A DNA stretch of 64,000 nucleotides, taken from the NCBI GenBank assembly GCA_032622095.1, contig CP136069.1, positions 70,703,319 to 70,767,318 of the forward strand. Direction: 5' to 3'. Source of the stretch: Siphonodentalium dalli. Lineage: Eukaryota > Mollusca > Scaphopoda > Gadilida > Siphonodentaliidae. Shown here one piece after another: positions 36,890-47,415 of the stretch; positions within the stretch are counted from its first letter, which is position 1, and each line of letters starts with the position of its first letter. A program made the position numbers and the translations under genes. Under the pieces are notes generated by a model that was not told the DNA's origin, searched no databases, and was given only the letters and a program-made list of their open reading frames with translations.

Positions 36890-37700
36890 TACGTAATGAC
36901 ATTAAACTCAAGAAAACCCGCGAAAACAAAACAAAATCACATTTAATGTTTTAAGTTATTTCCTTCATAAAAAGAATCTTCGTGATAATGAACCCTCTCA
37001 ATACTTTAGAATATAGAATTAACCTTAAAATAACAAAAACCTTCGGAATAGAGAACCTTCGGAATAACGAACCTTCGGATTGGTGAACCTTCGGAATAGC
37101 TAACATTCAGAGAAATTTCGGAATAGTGTACCTTCGGGATAGTGAACCTTCGGAATAGAGACATGCCCCCCAATATTCATATTATATGCCCAGAGTTCAA
37201 AGGTATGGGCCCATAAATTCTAAATTTGGCCCTTAAAATATTGAACCCCAAATTGGAGCCCGCACAGAACAGCACTTAAGTCAACTGTACCTGTGTCATG
37301 TCCCAATGCAGGAGGGTCCATATATACCACAACATTCATATTATATGCCAAGAATTCAAAGGTATGGGCCCACGTAATCACATTAAATCTCAAGAAAACC
37401 CGCGAAAACAAAACAAAATCACACTTAATGTTCTAAGTTATTTCCTCCTGTATCTGTATCGGTATGCGCGCAGGTTCAGTTCGGATGTGAGCGCACACTC
37501 AATAAAAAGAATCTTCGTGATAATGAACCCTCTCAATACTTTAGAATATAGAATTAACCTAAAAATAACAAACACCTTCGGAATAGAGAACATTCGGAAT
37601 AGCGAACATTCGGAATAGTGAACCTTCGAAATAGCAAGTATTCAGAATAGAGAACCTTCGGAATAGTGGACCTTCCGGATAGAGAACCTTCATAATAAAA
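36890..37700. repeat. Direct duplication containing ~15-bp minisatellite GAACCTTCGGAATAG
   Basis: The block with CAAGAAAACCCGCGAAAACA and AATACTTTAGAATATAGAAT occurs at about 36905-37040 and 37390-37570. Each copy ends in an array of GAACCTTCGGAATAG variants (37045-37165 and 37575-37695). The second copy has a ~55-bp extra segment (TGTATCTGTATCGGTATGCG). Confidence 0.85.
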
Positions 37701-39233
37701 CATGTCCCCACAATTACACCGGTGACGTAAACACATGTGCTAATCTTTGTTGGACCATCGTCACTCTATCGGTACGGTTTATACTCAAGTACGAAAAAAT
37801 ACCTAACCATAATACATTCGCCCAGTGGATTATCGATCGTCCGCTCGAACATGAAAAACTGTAATACAGCTTACACCACCTTGTGGCGTAATAACCGATA
37901 AATCTTGCGATGACGCCGATAAAAGAAAATAATGACAATATCGTGTCCATTCTCCTTTAGAGTAAGCATCGATGTATACAACCCTGGTCAAGTGGTCCTG
38001 TTAATATGCTATGGTGTCGGTGGGTCCTGCTGAAATTATATGATGCTGCAGCATGTTAGAGCAAACTGATGCTGTTAATAAATGTACCATTATTTTTTCT
38101 AAAGTTCGCGGTGTTCGGTTAATCTGAACATACCCAGAAAACGCCATTAAAGTGATGCGAAACACTCCGATTGGGTGACCAAAACGAGAATGGAGAATAA
38201 TCTTGCTGAAATTAGTTATCTCTACTAATATTAACCCACAGTTACAGCACACACACACACCGACATTATCATATATTAATTAAATGCAATGACTGTCGAT
38301 TGCGAAATCATTTGTGTTATTTAATCGCCGATTGTTGCGTCCCGAATAGAGATGTAAATATTTACAATTATGCGTACTTCATACGATGATATCTATATAT
38401 GGAGAGGTATGGTGGATTTCTTTGAGATTGTCGGTGATGTTAGTTGAATGGTACATTCCAACAGTCGACATATATATAGCACCTGAGTACTCACTTATCA
38501 ATTTCACGCATCCGAACAAGTCCATAATATGTCTTTAAAAACATTCATAAACTATATATATTGCGAACTATTTTAATATTGGTTGTAGTAGTTGTTGCAA
38601 ATCGACTTTAATCAAGATGACTATATGTCGATATGCAAACACCAGCGCAGCCATTATTACAAATTTTCAATTATATATATGTTCTTGAATGATCCATACA
38701 GACACTGGCTTTTTCTAAAATCGCTCGGATTAACCAAACAATGCGAAAATGACAACTTTAGTAAACATAACTTTAAAAGTACTTCTTCAAACATCTCCGT
38801 TATTTCGTCAATAATCCTAGCCTAAATCCTAACCTTTTTCGCGTGGCACGTGATATAGCGATTTAATACCAATCGCTATCTATTCATGAACCCCGAGTAA
38901 GTATATTTTGCTATCCAATCGTGTGGGTACCCTGTTAAACTGAATAGCATCGATGTAAATATGACGTACCTAATTCACATATGACAGACGAGAGCTGATG
39001 TTCAACTGAATAGCAACACGTGTAGTCGTGAAATTCTCCGTTGATGTCAAAATTCGCACATTTTTCATCAGGTAAATTAGATGGTTGGCTAACTGAAAAG
39101 AAAATGGCTTTGAAATTGTGCTATACGTCTCTAGTTAGATAGTCCAGTTGCCAATGCCCGATTGTTGGCTAATGTGTCTTTTAACCCTTTCATGACGGGA
39201 GATGCGATGGTGCAGAATTAAAGACACATGCCA
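37701..39233. other. Gap: no gene recognised
   Basis: A segment at 37860-37930 on the minus strand shares TTTTATCGGCGTCATCGCAA with the plus strand near 35003, so it is another dispersed repeat. A short (CA)n lies near 38248-38260. No coding sequence called. Confidence 0.4.
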
Positions 39234-39397
39234 GTCCAATCTCTTATATATATGAGAGTCTCCCATATGGAGCCTTGCTTATATAAGAGAATGCACCGTC
39301 TTACAAGGTCAATGTAAATAGTGTTAGGCCAATGCATTCTCTATATTACGCGATGCGCCATATGAGCGACTCACATATATAAGAGAATGCATTGGCA
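39234..39397. mobile_element. Diverged relative of the 35081-35550 element
   Basis: Shows the same stem sequences: CCAATCTCTTATATATATGA, ATATAAGAGAATGCA, then AGGCCAATGCATTCTCTATA and ATATAAGAGAATGCATTGGC followed by ACAGGG. It keeps the two internal hairpins but has a much shorter centre and lacks the TGTGACCCGCC ends. Confidence 0.7.
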
Positions 39398-39689
39398 CAG
39401 GGTTTTCGCAAAATTTCAGGAAGCTTCAGTCAATGCATGTACATGTGAGGGTTAACGTATAACACGTTTCTCTCAGCGGATTCCTGTCCGGGAAAGGTTT
39501 AAAAAAATATATTTGTATACTAGCTGGGGTACCTCGGGTGAAGAATTCGTATCTGGTTAGTGGCTTTTCGAGTCATTTTAAGCAACTAGTAGCCGTCTGT
39601 GATAAACAACACCTATTGCATAACTCTCCGGATAAAGTTACATCTATCTTTTAAGTTGATAATAAACACTCTTTATTGTTAATTGTTAG

Positions 39690-40460
39690 TTGCTCTATAA
39701 GTCATTTGAGGTCAAAGAAGGCACCTATCTCGTGACATTCTCCGCGTCATTTCACTTGTGTGCATCAATTTACCCACATATCGCCAGGGATATGATAAAG
39801 CTCTTTATTTATCATACAATATATTACCCCTTTAAGTCATCTGAGGTCAAATGCGACAATCACACGACAATCCAAATGCCCCTACACATATTCTAAGATG
39901 ATAAGGAACGCTATGTATTGCTCATATTTGTCCATTTAAGTCGTCTGCTGTCAACGGCATCTATCTCACGACACTGTACGGATCAATTTATCCCCGTGTT
40001 TCAATTTGCACCGGCCAGATTGCAACTGTTTTGGGTATATAATTAATTATTTATTTAAGTTAATTATTAGTACCCTTTTAAGAGTTGAGGTCACCGTAAC
40101 ATATCTAAATTACCCATATGTACAAATTTTCAGCTCCGATGATCCAAACGTTGGTTGCTTCTAGTCAAAATATACATACATAATTATTATTAGTACCCTT
40201 TTAAGTCATCTGAGGTGAACAGGACCTATATAATAACGCCACACGTGTCAAATGAACCCTACATTAATTTTTTCAGGTCCGATGATCCAACTGTTTGGTT
40301 GCTTCTAGTAAAAATATATAATACATAATTATTATTAGTACCCTTTACATTCACATTTTCAGCTCCGATTGTCGAGCCGTTTGGTCGCCTATAAATGGAC
40401 AAATAAACGAACAAACAAACACAATTGAGTTTTATTAGTATAAAATGGTTTCGGGGAAAT
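39690..40460. repeat. Degenerate repeats resembling retroposon 3' ends
   Basis: AGTCATCTGAGGTCAA and TTATTATTAGTACCC blocks recur four times, GATGATCCAA(A/C)(C/T)GTT(T)GGTTGCTTC twice. It ends in AAACACAATTGAGTTTTATT at 40420-40440, a tail type common to RTE-like and SINE 3' ends; that comparison is from memory. Confidence 0.5.
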
Positions 40461-40802
40461 CGCACCAAGTCTGGAAAATGGCTTCAAATTTTTTTTAAAT
40501 ACCAAGCAAGTTGATAGTTCTTTATCTTCCTAAAACATTATTCTTCAATACTAACAACAATGGAATATGATTACGACCATGAACCGTTTTCTAAAAACTC
40601 CAATGAACCGTAGCAACTGTGTCATCGGGGGCGCATCGGAATTATGCGACTTGTTTAACAAAACACTATTTTCAAATATTTTATCTGACGTGACTATCTA
40701 AACCTTATCCACGTTTGTGATTGGTTGCTTGGCATTCACTATTATCGATAGTGCCCCCCCCCCCGACCAACATTTTTTTGTCCGAAATGACTTTGTAGTC
40801 GA

Positions 40803-40873
40803 CAAAAAGTATATGTTTGATCTGACGGCCAACAATCGGGCATTGGCAAAAAGTATATGTTTGATCTGACGGC
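40803..40873. repeat. 43-bp direct duplication
   Basis: CAAAAAGTATATGTTTGATC followed by TGACGGC occurs at 40803 and 40846. Confidence 0.85.
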
Positions 40874-40932
40874 TGAAAGCATTGTTTAACAACTACGATG
40901 CCTACTTCCCATTGCTTTCTAAATAAGTCGAA

Positions 40933-41097
40933 ATGGTAACAATAACTAATGAAGAAGAAGAATTTATATTTAAGCAGTTAGAAGCAGGACGATTTATTGA
41001 AGCGAATTTGACCATGCAGCAAAAAATAAAATGGGATCTGGGACAGCATGAAGAACGTTCGATAGAATATAATAAATATTGCACGGCTTGTCGGTGA
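40933..41097 (+). CDS. Small unidentified ORF (54 residues)
   Basis: Starts MVTITNEEEEFIFKQLEAGR, stays charged and helical, and ends in YNKYCTACR at TGA 41095-41097. The composition looks like real protein rather than noise, but no family is recognised and there is no flanking promoter or splice signal. The stop lies at the edge of a small inverted repeat (GTGACTATGCCAAAA versus TTTTGGCATAGTCAC, 41093-41181), so the frame may be truncated by that insertion. Confidence 0.3.
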   Translation: MVTITNEEEEFIFKQLEAGRFIEANLTMQQKIKWDLGQHEERSIEYNKYCTACR

Positions 41098-41372
41098 CTA
41101 TGCCAAAATAGTAATCCCCTCGCCTCCGGCTCGGGTACTATTCCTCCCCTCGGACCACTGTTTTGGCATAGTCACCTCCAAGCCATGCAATATTTTTATA
41201 ACAGTAAATTAAACGGGGAAATGAATTTAACCCTTTCTATACTAAATGGCTTCCACTCAGTTTTAATACTGTATTAAAATTGGAATTGTATATTATTCAC
41301 CCGGAGAGATGTTCAGGAAATGTAATCAGACGACAGATGATACAAAATCAGAAAGAATCATATTTATTGAAG

Positions 41373-41432
41373 GGAAATGTTCAGATAATAAATTCAACAA
41401 ACGACTGTTGAACTTATTATCTGAACATTTCC
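41373..41432. repeat. Hairpin, ~26-bp arms
   Basis: GGAAATGTTCAGATAATAA with TTCAACA pairs with TGTTGAA and TTATTATCTGAACATTTCC around a 6-base loop. Confidence 0.85.
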
Positions 41433-41636
41433 TAAGGGATAACGACTCGTCAATGAGTATTTAGTACGGGAATGGTTAATCCTTGAGAACTGATATCTGG
41501 AACTGAATACTGCTAATGACTGTAATATTGGTTTATTCAAATAGTTTAAATCCAGTAGTATCGATTTTGCAATTGAAAACGTGTTAGTTTTTCATTGAAT
41601 ACATTAATTGAAAAAAAAAATATTACGAAGCGGCTG

Positions 41637-42159
41637 CACTCTTAGAACAAATGTGTATAAATACTACACAATATGTGTTACATTTGATCTTAAACAAAAT
41701 TGTGTAGATATGCAACATGACATAAATGTGTCGGTGGAATTTCCTCAACATTGAATATGAGTGAATATGTGAGTATATTATATTTAATATATGAGATATT
41801 TTCTATTTGAGACATAATCCTCGTAAAAGCTGCCATAATAAAAAATTGGCAGCTGCTTTAAAACTTTGTGCTACACAATTATGTGTTGTTCAGTTTTTAC
41901 ACAAACATAGTGTATAACAAAGGTTAAAGCTGCTGCCAATTGTTTGTTCTGTGGTAACCTTTACGAGTTTTGTGTATCCAATAGAACACATTTCATCTAA
42001 TAACTATGATACACTCACATATTCAATCATATTCAACGTTGATGATATTCCACCGACATATTTAATAATTATATGTCATGTGTCATTTCTACACAATTTT
42101 GATTAAGATCAAATGTAACACATTTTGTGTAGTATTTATACACATTTGTTCTAAGAGTG
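41637..42159. mobile_element. 523-bp inverted-repeat transposon (MITE)
   Basis: CACTCTTAGAACAAATGTGT opens the left arm and its exact reverse complement closes the right arm. The match continues about 75 bp with few changes (TACTACACAA, TTACATTTGATCTTAA). The interior also pairs (AAAGCTGCC/GGCAGC). No convincing target duplication or transposase ORF. Confidence 0.85.
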
Positions 42160-42447
42160 TGAAACGAGGTTAAATTATAACTGAGCAAGTAATTTACATC
42201 GTGTAAATTATAATAGTCGCAACGAGTACAAATATTCAAACAAGCCACATAAGTAAGGGTTAGAGCACGCGAATTGTTCGCGTGCTCTGACCGACTTAGA
42301 TCACAATTGATCCCCATAATGCAATCAACGGGAAATGTGCCATTGAGCGTGTTTTGACCACGATGCACAATCCGTGCGCTGGTCGCGATTTGACACAATA
42401 GCCGGTTAGCCACGCCCAACAAAGTGATTAACATGAACTGATCGCTG

Positions 42448-42714
42448 TTGAATGTGAATAGATATGTCCGAAACAACACGGACTGGTCCCACTTTGAAGC
42501 GCCCGTGCGATTTGTCTGTTGTGGGTTGCGTGTGCCTAACAATGGGATAATCACTGAACTATTCCTTCGCCAGCCTTGGAAATTGGTGTGCTTTACTAAA
42601 AATCGGGGAACGATTGCAACAATGGGATTGTGCTCTAATAATTATTATGTAATGGAAATAAGCGACGAGGTTATAATACACGATACGACGTGTACGTGGC
42701 GTCTAATCCCGTGA
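42448..42714 (+). CDS. Unidentified ORF
   Basis: 88 codons starting MNVNRYVRNNTDWSHFEAPV, with Cys-rich second half (GLCSNNYYVMEISDEV). An opposite-strand frame (42554-42069) is also open over the same DNA, partly through the MITE. Neither is recognised. The plus frame is slightly more protein-like. A perfect hairpin GAGCACGCGAA...TTCGCGTGCTC lies nearby at 42258-42282. Confidence 0.2.
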   Translation: MNVNRYVRNNTDWSHFEAPVRFVCCGLRVPNNGIITELFLRQPWKLVCFTKNRGTIATMGLCSNNYYVMEISDEVIIHDTTCTWRLIP

Positions 42715-42843
42715 ATTGTGTTCACTTATATTGAACATATATTGAGACAAATAATAATTCGAAATAACATTCAACGATGGAAGCGAACCTATGTGTTGTC
42801 CACGTTGATCAATAATTCACGCACTGAATTTATGTATACGTAC

Positions 42844-42943
42844 CTGTAGTCGCCCATGGTATACCCACTGCATTGGAGTTGTCACTCCATGTGTAGCTAC
42901 CACCGACGTAGTTAGTCAGTCCACAGAAAGCAGGTGCTGTGAT
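42844..42943 (-). CDS. CTLD exon, second half (CTLD-b)
   Basis: From TTTTTCAG|ATC to ACTACAG|GTACGT, 100 bp, phase 0 in, phase 1 out. Encodes 33 residues including AFCGLTNYVGGSYTWSDN and VGIPW, the WIGL-core strand, loop and W-S-D-(G/N)-S segment of a CTLD. Phase and content fit directly after exon 46120-46298. The first core Trp of the WIGL motif is replaced (FCGL). The final cysteine-bearing segment must be in another exon not found. The splice sites are strong. Confidence 0.7.
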
Positions 42944-43702
42944 CTGAAAAAGTTGTAGAAATCGGCAAGTCAAACGATCAACTTTCATCACGAGCACACG
43001 TAATTTCTTCTATAGACACACTTCGAATAATAAACTACCACTGACAAGAATTACGAATTGCTAATAGTTGTATTTTATGTCGCATGGTACAAAAAAGTTT
43101 CGTAGAATTGACGACTACGAGTCTATTTGTAAGAAAATCGTGCCTTCCAAATTGCTTGCCACTGAATAATATGCTTCTGATTCCCGTGATTAGGCTGTGC
43201 TCTTTAATTATGTAGTTATCAGGTCATAGCTTATAGCGCCTCTTTTGTGTTGCAAGATTCTCGAGTTTCAGAGCGACGGATTATTTGATTACCACTCAGA
43301 GATAGAAATTAACGCCACACGATGATTACAATTTAAGGGCACCATCTCCGAGTCAACTACCACATTCAGAACCAGACACGATCTCGAACTTATACTATAT
43401 GATTTACTAGCTGAAACCACAGGTATATGGCAAAAAATAATAATAATGAAAATAGGAGGTCAAAAATCATCCTCACAAAAGCTAAATTTTGTATCAAATT
43501 GATCTGGAATTCTAGCATTATGTGCCCAAGTAATCATATTTTTGGTTAAAGTTTAGCTTTCCGTGGTACTTTAAACAAGTGAGCATAGAAAATCATTCAA
43601 AGTTGTCATTGAAATTTATTTGTTGGTACCCGAAACGTCCGTCCAATGAAAAATCAAAATATCAAATAATCCAACCCCTAAATCACCGAAATCTATACTA
43701 TT

Positions 43703-44212
43703 ATCATCAAACTAAATAGCCCTATTGTCAAGCAGACGTTGTTTCATGAAGTACATCTAATTTGGGGGTGGTACTCAACATACATCGAGTTTAATAACGA
43801 TTTATGTCCTTTTTTTCGTCAGTTTTACAGATTTCTTTTCGCGGGAGGCCATTTTGCAAAACTGAAAGCGAAACTAACTTGAACTTTATTAAATTAATTT
43901 TAATATCTCTCTTTTAATTGATATCCGGCTTTCTTAATGACAAAAATCATGCGGTAGATATATAATACCCACTAGATAAGGAATTAGATAAAACATTTTT
44001 TTTTATCGATGTAAATTATTTTATTTTGGAGTCATTTACTGCAGCGTTTCTCGAGTTTGTTTCGCACTTCCCGCGAAAAGAAATATGTAAAACTGACGGA
44101 AAAAAAGACAAATATGGTTATGAAACTCGATGTATGTTGAGTACCACACCCAAATTAGCTGTCCTTCGCGAAACAACGTCTGTTTGACAATAGGGCTATT
44201 TAGTTTGATGAT
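43703..44212. mobile_element. ~510-bp inverted-repeat element
   Basis: ATCATCAAACTAAATAGCCC at the left and its exact reverse complement at the right. Arms of ~170 bp pair imperfectly through CAGACGTTGTTTC, GTACTCAACATACATCGAGT and TCAGTTTTACA. No coding capacity. Confidence 0.85.
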
Positions 44213-44269
44213 TAGAGTATATATTCAGCGTCGGAGGGGCCGCATGCGCTTCGCGTACATTTTGATCAT

Positions 44270-44774
44270 TTAAAGGTACGGTTGGCCTTGGCGGTTGGTA
44301 TCCTGTGAAAATATTTCCACCCGTCAAAAACCGCCACAAACAGAAAGAACAACAAAATGTAGACAGACTTTGTCCGTATACAAATAAGAAATATCGCATA
44401 AACAGTATGTTATTGTCATATTTTGACCATTGTTATGCAAACAAACGCATAAAAAGTAACTTTTCTGATGTTTGTTTATATTATGATGGTAAACACAAAG
44501 AGCGTTCTTTGTGGGTGAATTCCTGATATGGAACGAATAAAGAGCGTTTATGCCATTTGTGTGTGATTAGCCAGCAGCATTGTGTTGTCTTCTGTAACAC
44601 AATCAGGCTCTTGCTTAGGTAAAATATAGTAAATCTTTATGATATAAACATGCTGTTTACGCGATGGTCATGGTATATATGAACGAAACTGTATGCGTTT
44701 TAATGTTTTTCTGTTTACGGTGATTGGAACAAATATGAATATATTCAACAACTAAGGCCTCACGTGCCTTTAAA
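44270..44774. mobile_element. ~0.5-kb MITE copy B
   Basis: Better preserved partner of 20363-20857. Ends TTTAAAGGTACGGTTGGCCT and, in reverse complement, TTTAAAGGCACGTGAGGCCT. It is adjacent to the preceding inverted-repeat element. The short plus-strand frames are shared by both copies. Confidence 0.8.
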
Positions 44775-44911
44775 CAGTTTGATTTAAAAACAAAACTAAT
44801 ATGATTTATATTTTTTTTAATAAAATATTTTTAATTTGTTTTTTTTAGATTGAGCTCCTTGCTCAAATTAACAAACATTTTTTTTTAATTTGTTTTTTTT
44901 ATTAAATTGTT

Positions 44912-45214
44912 TTAGATCAATATTTTGAAAAACCAATATTCAGATTGGGGTGACACCCTCTGTTGTCGGCTTTTTGTGGAGACTGGATTCCTCCTTGCAT
45001 TGAACTGTTGTGGCGCAGCCAATGAAAAAGCGTCCGGTCCAGGACTGACGGGAGTCCCATCAACGCAACATTTGAATGAGTCAGAGTTCCAAAGACGTAT
45101 AGCTGATAATATTATCGTCGGCTTTGAACTGGGTTCAACGCAACTATCAATATGATAGCAAGTCAGGTGACAGTGTCGGTCACGCGATCTAATCATTTCA
45201 CATGGTCTAAACAT
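44912..45214 (-). CDS. Anonymous ORF, both strands open
   Basis: A 100-codon minus frame (ends of note: IRLWNSDSFKCCVDGTPV, SPGPDAFSLAAPQQF) and a 76-codon plus frame (FVETGFLLALNCCGAANEKA) overlap in a block that is clearly richer in GC than its poly-A/T-rich surroundings. I have an impression that this block recurs in other invertebrate genomes, but cannot assign a family or the coding strand. It may be a repeat or processed-gene fragment. Confidence 0.25.
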   Translation of the reverse strand: MFRPCEMIRSRDRHCHLTCYHIDSCVEPSSKPTIILSAIRLWNSDSFKCCVDGTPVSPGPDAFSLAAPQQFNARRNPVSTKSRQQRVSPQSEYWFFKILI

Positions 45215-46119
45215 TAGATAGTTTTAAAACCTCATTACTCATCCACTTATAAGACAACTGTTGACATGACAACATTATTTCAGTGTTTTAAGATGCGCAG
45301 TACTATTTTCGCTCAGTTATGAATTCGCGCGCACTTTGATTTCGGGAACCTAGCTGCACGAATTCAAAACTGACAAATATATTTTCGTAAAAGTCTTAGA
45401 TCGAATGACAATTGCAGTTATTAATCATTCCTGGATATACATGTCACACTTCACGGCGGATTGACATCGCGAAAAATCTGTATCATAAATTTGTTAGGAA
45501 GATGTGTGATTATACCCTACTTACAATTATTCTCACATTGAAATTGTTCTAGACATACATGTAATAGAAATGCACTGGAACAAAATAAAACCACAACCGT
45601 GTAGGCAGCTGTCTTCAGAAAAAAATCAACACTTGACTACGGGTTGTATTTACAACTAAATCAGGCTGATTGGTCACTGTGTCTCTCCGGGGTTGTCCAT
45701 ATGGGCTTGTTTTCTCGCAACTGCAGCCTGGAATATGTGTATTCCTTTAAAAAAATACAAGTAATTCAACAGCAACGATGTTAGTTACCATGTTTTGTCA
45801 CTTCAGATATGACTAATGGTTATGATGTTGTCTGCTGTGAATACACGTAGGCCAATTGTTTATTCAGTCTAACCGTCCGTAATGTATGAAACATTTGTTT
45901 TCCCTGTGGTTTTGGTATAAACTCAGGAGGAGAACTATTTTTCGCTCAGTTTTAAGTTCGAGCACCGATGGGTGTGCGAAAATAGTAATGAGCAAATTTA
46001 AATAGGCGTAAGGTACACAAGGGTGATAATGACCCAACAGCAAGCCAGCCACCGATTATCTAGTGCTATCACCACAGAAAAGAAGAAAGACATGTAGAGC
46101 ATATATAAATATACCATAC
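45215..46119. other. Gap: no gene recognised
   Basis: AT-rich intronic DNA downstream of exon 46120-46298. Confidence 0.4.
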
Positions 46120-46298
46120 CATCTTTGACGCTGCCCAGATGTCGCTGCTAGTCTTAATGGTCGCAGGTATTCCCGCAATGAGAGCACACTCAGCGACGGC
46201 ATCGACGTAACTCATGTTGTAAGGGTTTGACCCACAATTCTTCTTTACTACTTTAACACATTTCCCGCTCATAAGCGCAGTCCAACCTGTTGGGCAAT
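46120..46298 (-). CDS. CTLD exon, first half (CTLD-b)
   Basis: From CCACAG|ATTGCCC to AAGATG|GTATGG, 179 bp, phase 1 in, phase 0 out. Encodes 59 residues: CPTGWTALMSGKCVKVV, then SYVDAVAECALIAGIPATIK and SSDIWAASKM. This is a textbook CTLD N-terminal half: C-P-x-G-W, x-x-K-C, the alpha-1 helix A-x-A-E-C, and a G-x-x-x-A-x-I/S-D segment. Phase 1 entry fits exon 57460-57692 upstream and phase 0 exit fits exon 42844-42943 downstream. It is likely part of an extracellular carbohydrate- or ligand-binding protein; sugar specificity cannot be read from this half. Confidence 0.75.
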
Positions 46299-46340
46299 CT
46301 GTGGTACAAAGTAATATTGATGAATTTATTGACTAGCTAG

Positions 46341-46430
46341 TTGGAGCAAGGTAGCTCAATCCTTAGAACATTCGGCTTGCAGTCATTATCAGCACAGCGG
46401 CATGCGTTCGAAGCTCGTTTGTGGACTGCT
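46341..46430 (+). repeat. tRNA-derived SINE-like head
   Basis: GGTAGCTCAATCCTTAGAAC resembles a Pol III A box and GCGTTCGAAGCTC a B box, about 35 bp apart, with TTCGGCTTGCAGTC between as in tRNA-derived SINEs. No intact acceptor stem, so it is not a tRNA gene. Confidence 0.45.
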
Positions 46431-46524
46431 AAGTTTCACAACAGTAGATAGGTTTCGAGTTAAGCACAGCATAACCGCAGAGGTACGTGATGTTCAAATA
46501 TCGCGCTTATAGTTAGTGTAAACA

Positions 46525-46690
46525 TATTTTTATTTCCAAATCCAAACATAATACACATAATACACAAATGACATAAATATACAACATATAAGAGATAATG
46601 TATGGAAATGAGGATCAGACAACAAGCCCGAGGGCTTATATGAAGTCTTCTCCTCTTTGGCGACATGCCCCTTCCCCAATAAGTGAGGGA
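46525..46690 (-). repeat. Retroposon 3'-end scrap
   Basis: On the minus strand it ends GGATTTGGAAATAAAAATAT after an AT-rich tail, similar in style to the 3' end of the LINE at 47020. Tentative. Confidence 0.3.
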
Positions 46691-46802
46691 GGGGTATCGA
46701 TCAGACGGGAAATAATAGAAATAATATTTTTTAAAGGAGAAGTAACTAAGTTTAAGTTGGGATGGACACAGCGGGAAGATAGTGTTAGGGATAGCAGGAG
46801 GC

Positions 46803-46840
46803 AGAGAGAGAGAGAGAGAGAGAGAGAAGAGAGAGAGAGA
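46803..46840. repeat. (GA)n microsatellite
   Basis: About 18 GA units with one AAGA interruption. It produces spurious long open frames on both strands. Confidence 0.95.
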
Positions 46841-47415
46841 ATGAGAGGGAGAGTGAGAAAGTAGAGGGGACAGAGTTTTCAATAATTTAGTTGCTGCGTG
46901 ATGAAAATTATGCTCGTAGTAATATGCATGCGTCAGGCTCCATGGGAGGGGGTCAATCGCAATGGCCAATTCCTATTTCAATGGGGTTCACTGTGAATAT
47001 CGCTGCATTCTTCATGGATTGGATTGGATTGTTTATTTGCACAAATTAAATACATAATGCACAAACATAATAATATATCTTTCAAATTTGCACAGGAGCG
47101 GCATGGCCAATACAGGCCGTCTTCCTACCGCCCCTTATACATAATATAGAATAAGCAGATGGCGATCATATTGTTGTGTGACAATCGAGATGTTGCATGA
47201 GGGTCAGCTGTTGAAATAATGTGTTGTTAAACTTTTGGGGTTGTGTTTTATATATCCAACTTTGTTCGGGCAGATATGATTAAATAAATGTCTATACAAT
47301 TATGTGTCCATGGATATGTGCCCATAAATGGTGAGTAATCCAGGGTTACGGCACGTAATGAGGACACGTCCCTTAAGCGCAATTATACAGAATACATGTA
47401 TACATATCGTTCCAA

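Larger units (their letters stand above)
14517..42843 (-). other. Inferred 28-kb intron or intergenic interval between CTLD-b and CTLD-c
   Basis: Phase 1 on both sides. The missing C-terminal exon of CTLD-b should lie in here but I did not recognise it. The interval could equally contain a gene boundary. Confidence 0.25.
42944..46119 (-). other. Inferred CTLD-b intron
   Basis: A 3.2-kb intron if the flanking half-domain exons are joined. Contains the inverted-repeat element 43703-44212, MITE copy B 44270-44774 and the anonymous ORF block 44912-45214. Confidence 0.5.

Noticed and set aside
37045-37695. CRISPR-like spaced repeats (CCTTCGGAATAG)
   Set aside because: Units are 15-16 bp, directly abutting and degenerate, in an animal-type genome; it is a minisatellite.
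42069-42554. 161-codon minus-strand ORF
   Set aside because: The 3' third lies inside the 41637-42159 MITE and the rest crosses a hairpin; no family resemblance.
46341-46430. tRNA gene
   Set aside because: A and B box-like words are present but the acceptor and anticodon stems do not form; a SINE head fits better.
46460-46969. 169-codon minus-strand ORF, Ser/Leu/Pro-rich
   Set aside because: Its length comes from the (GA)n microsatellite and flanking repeat DNA.
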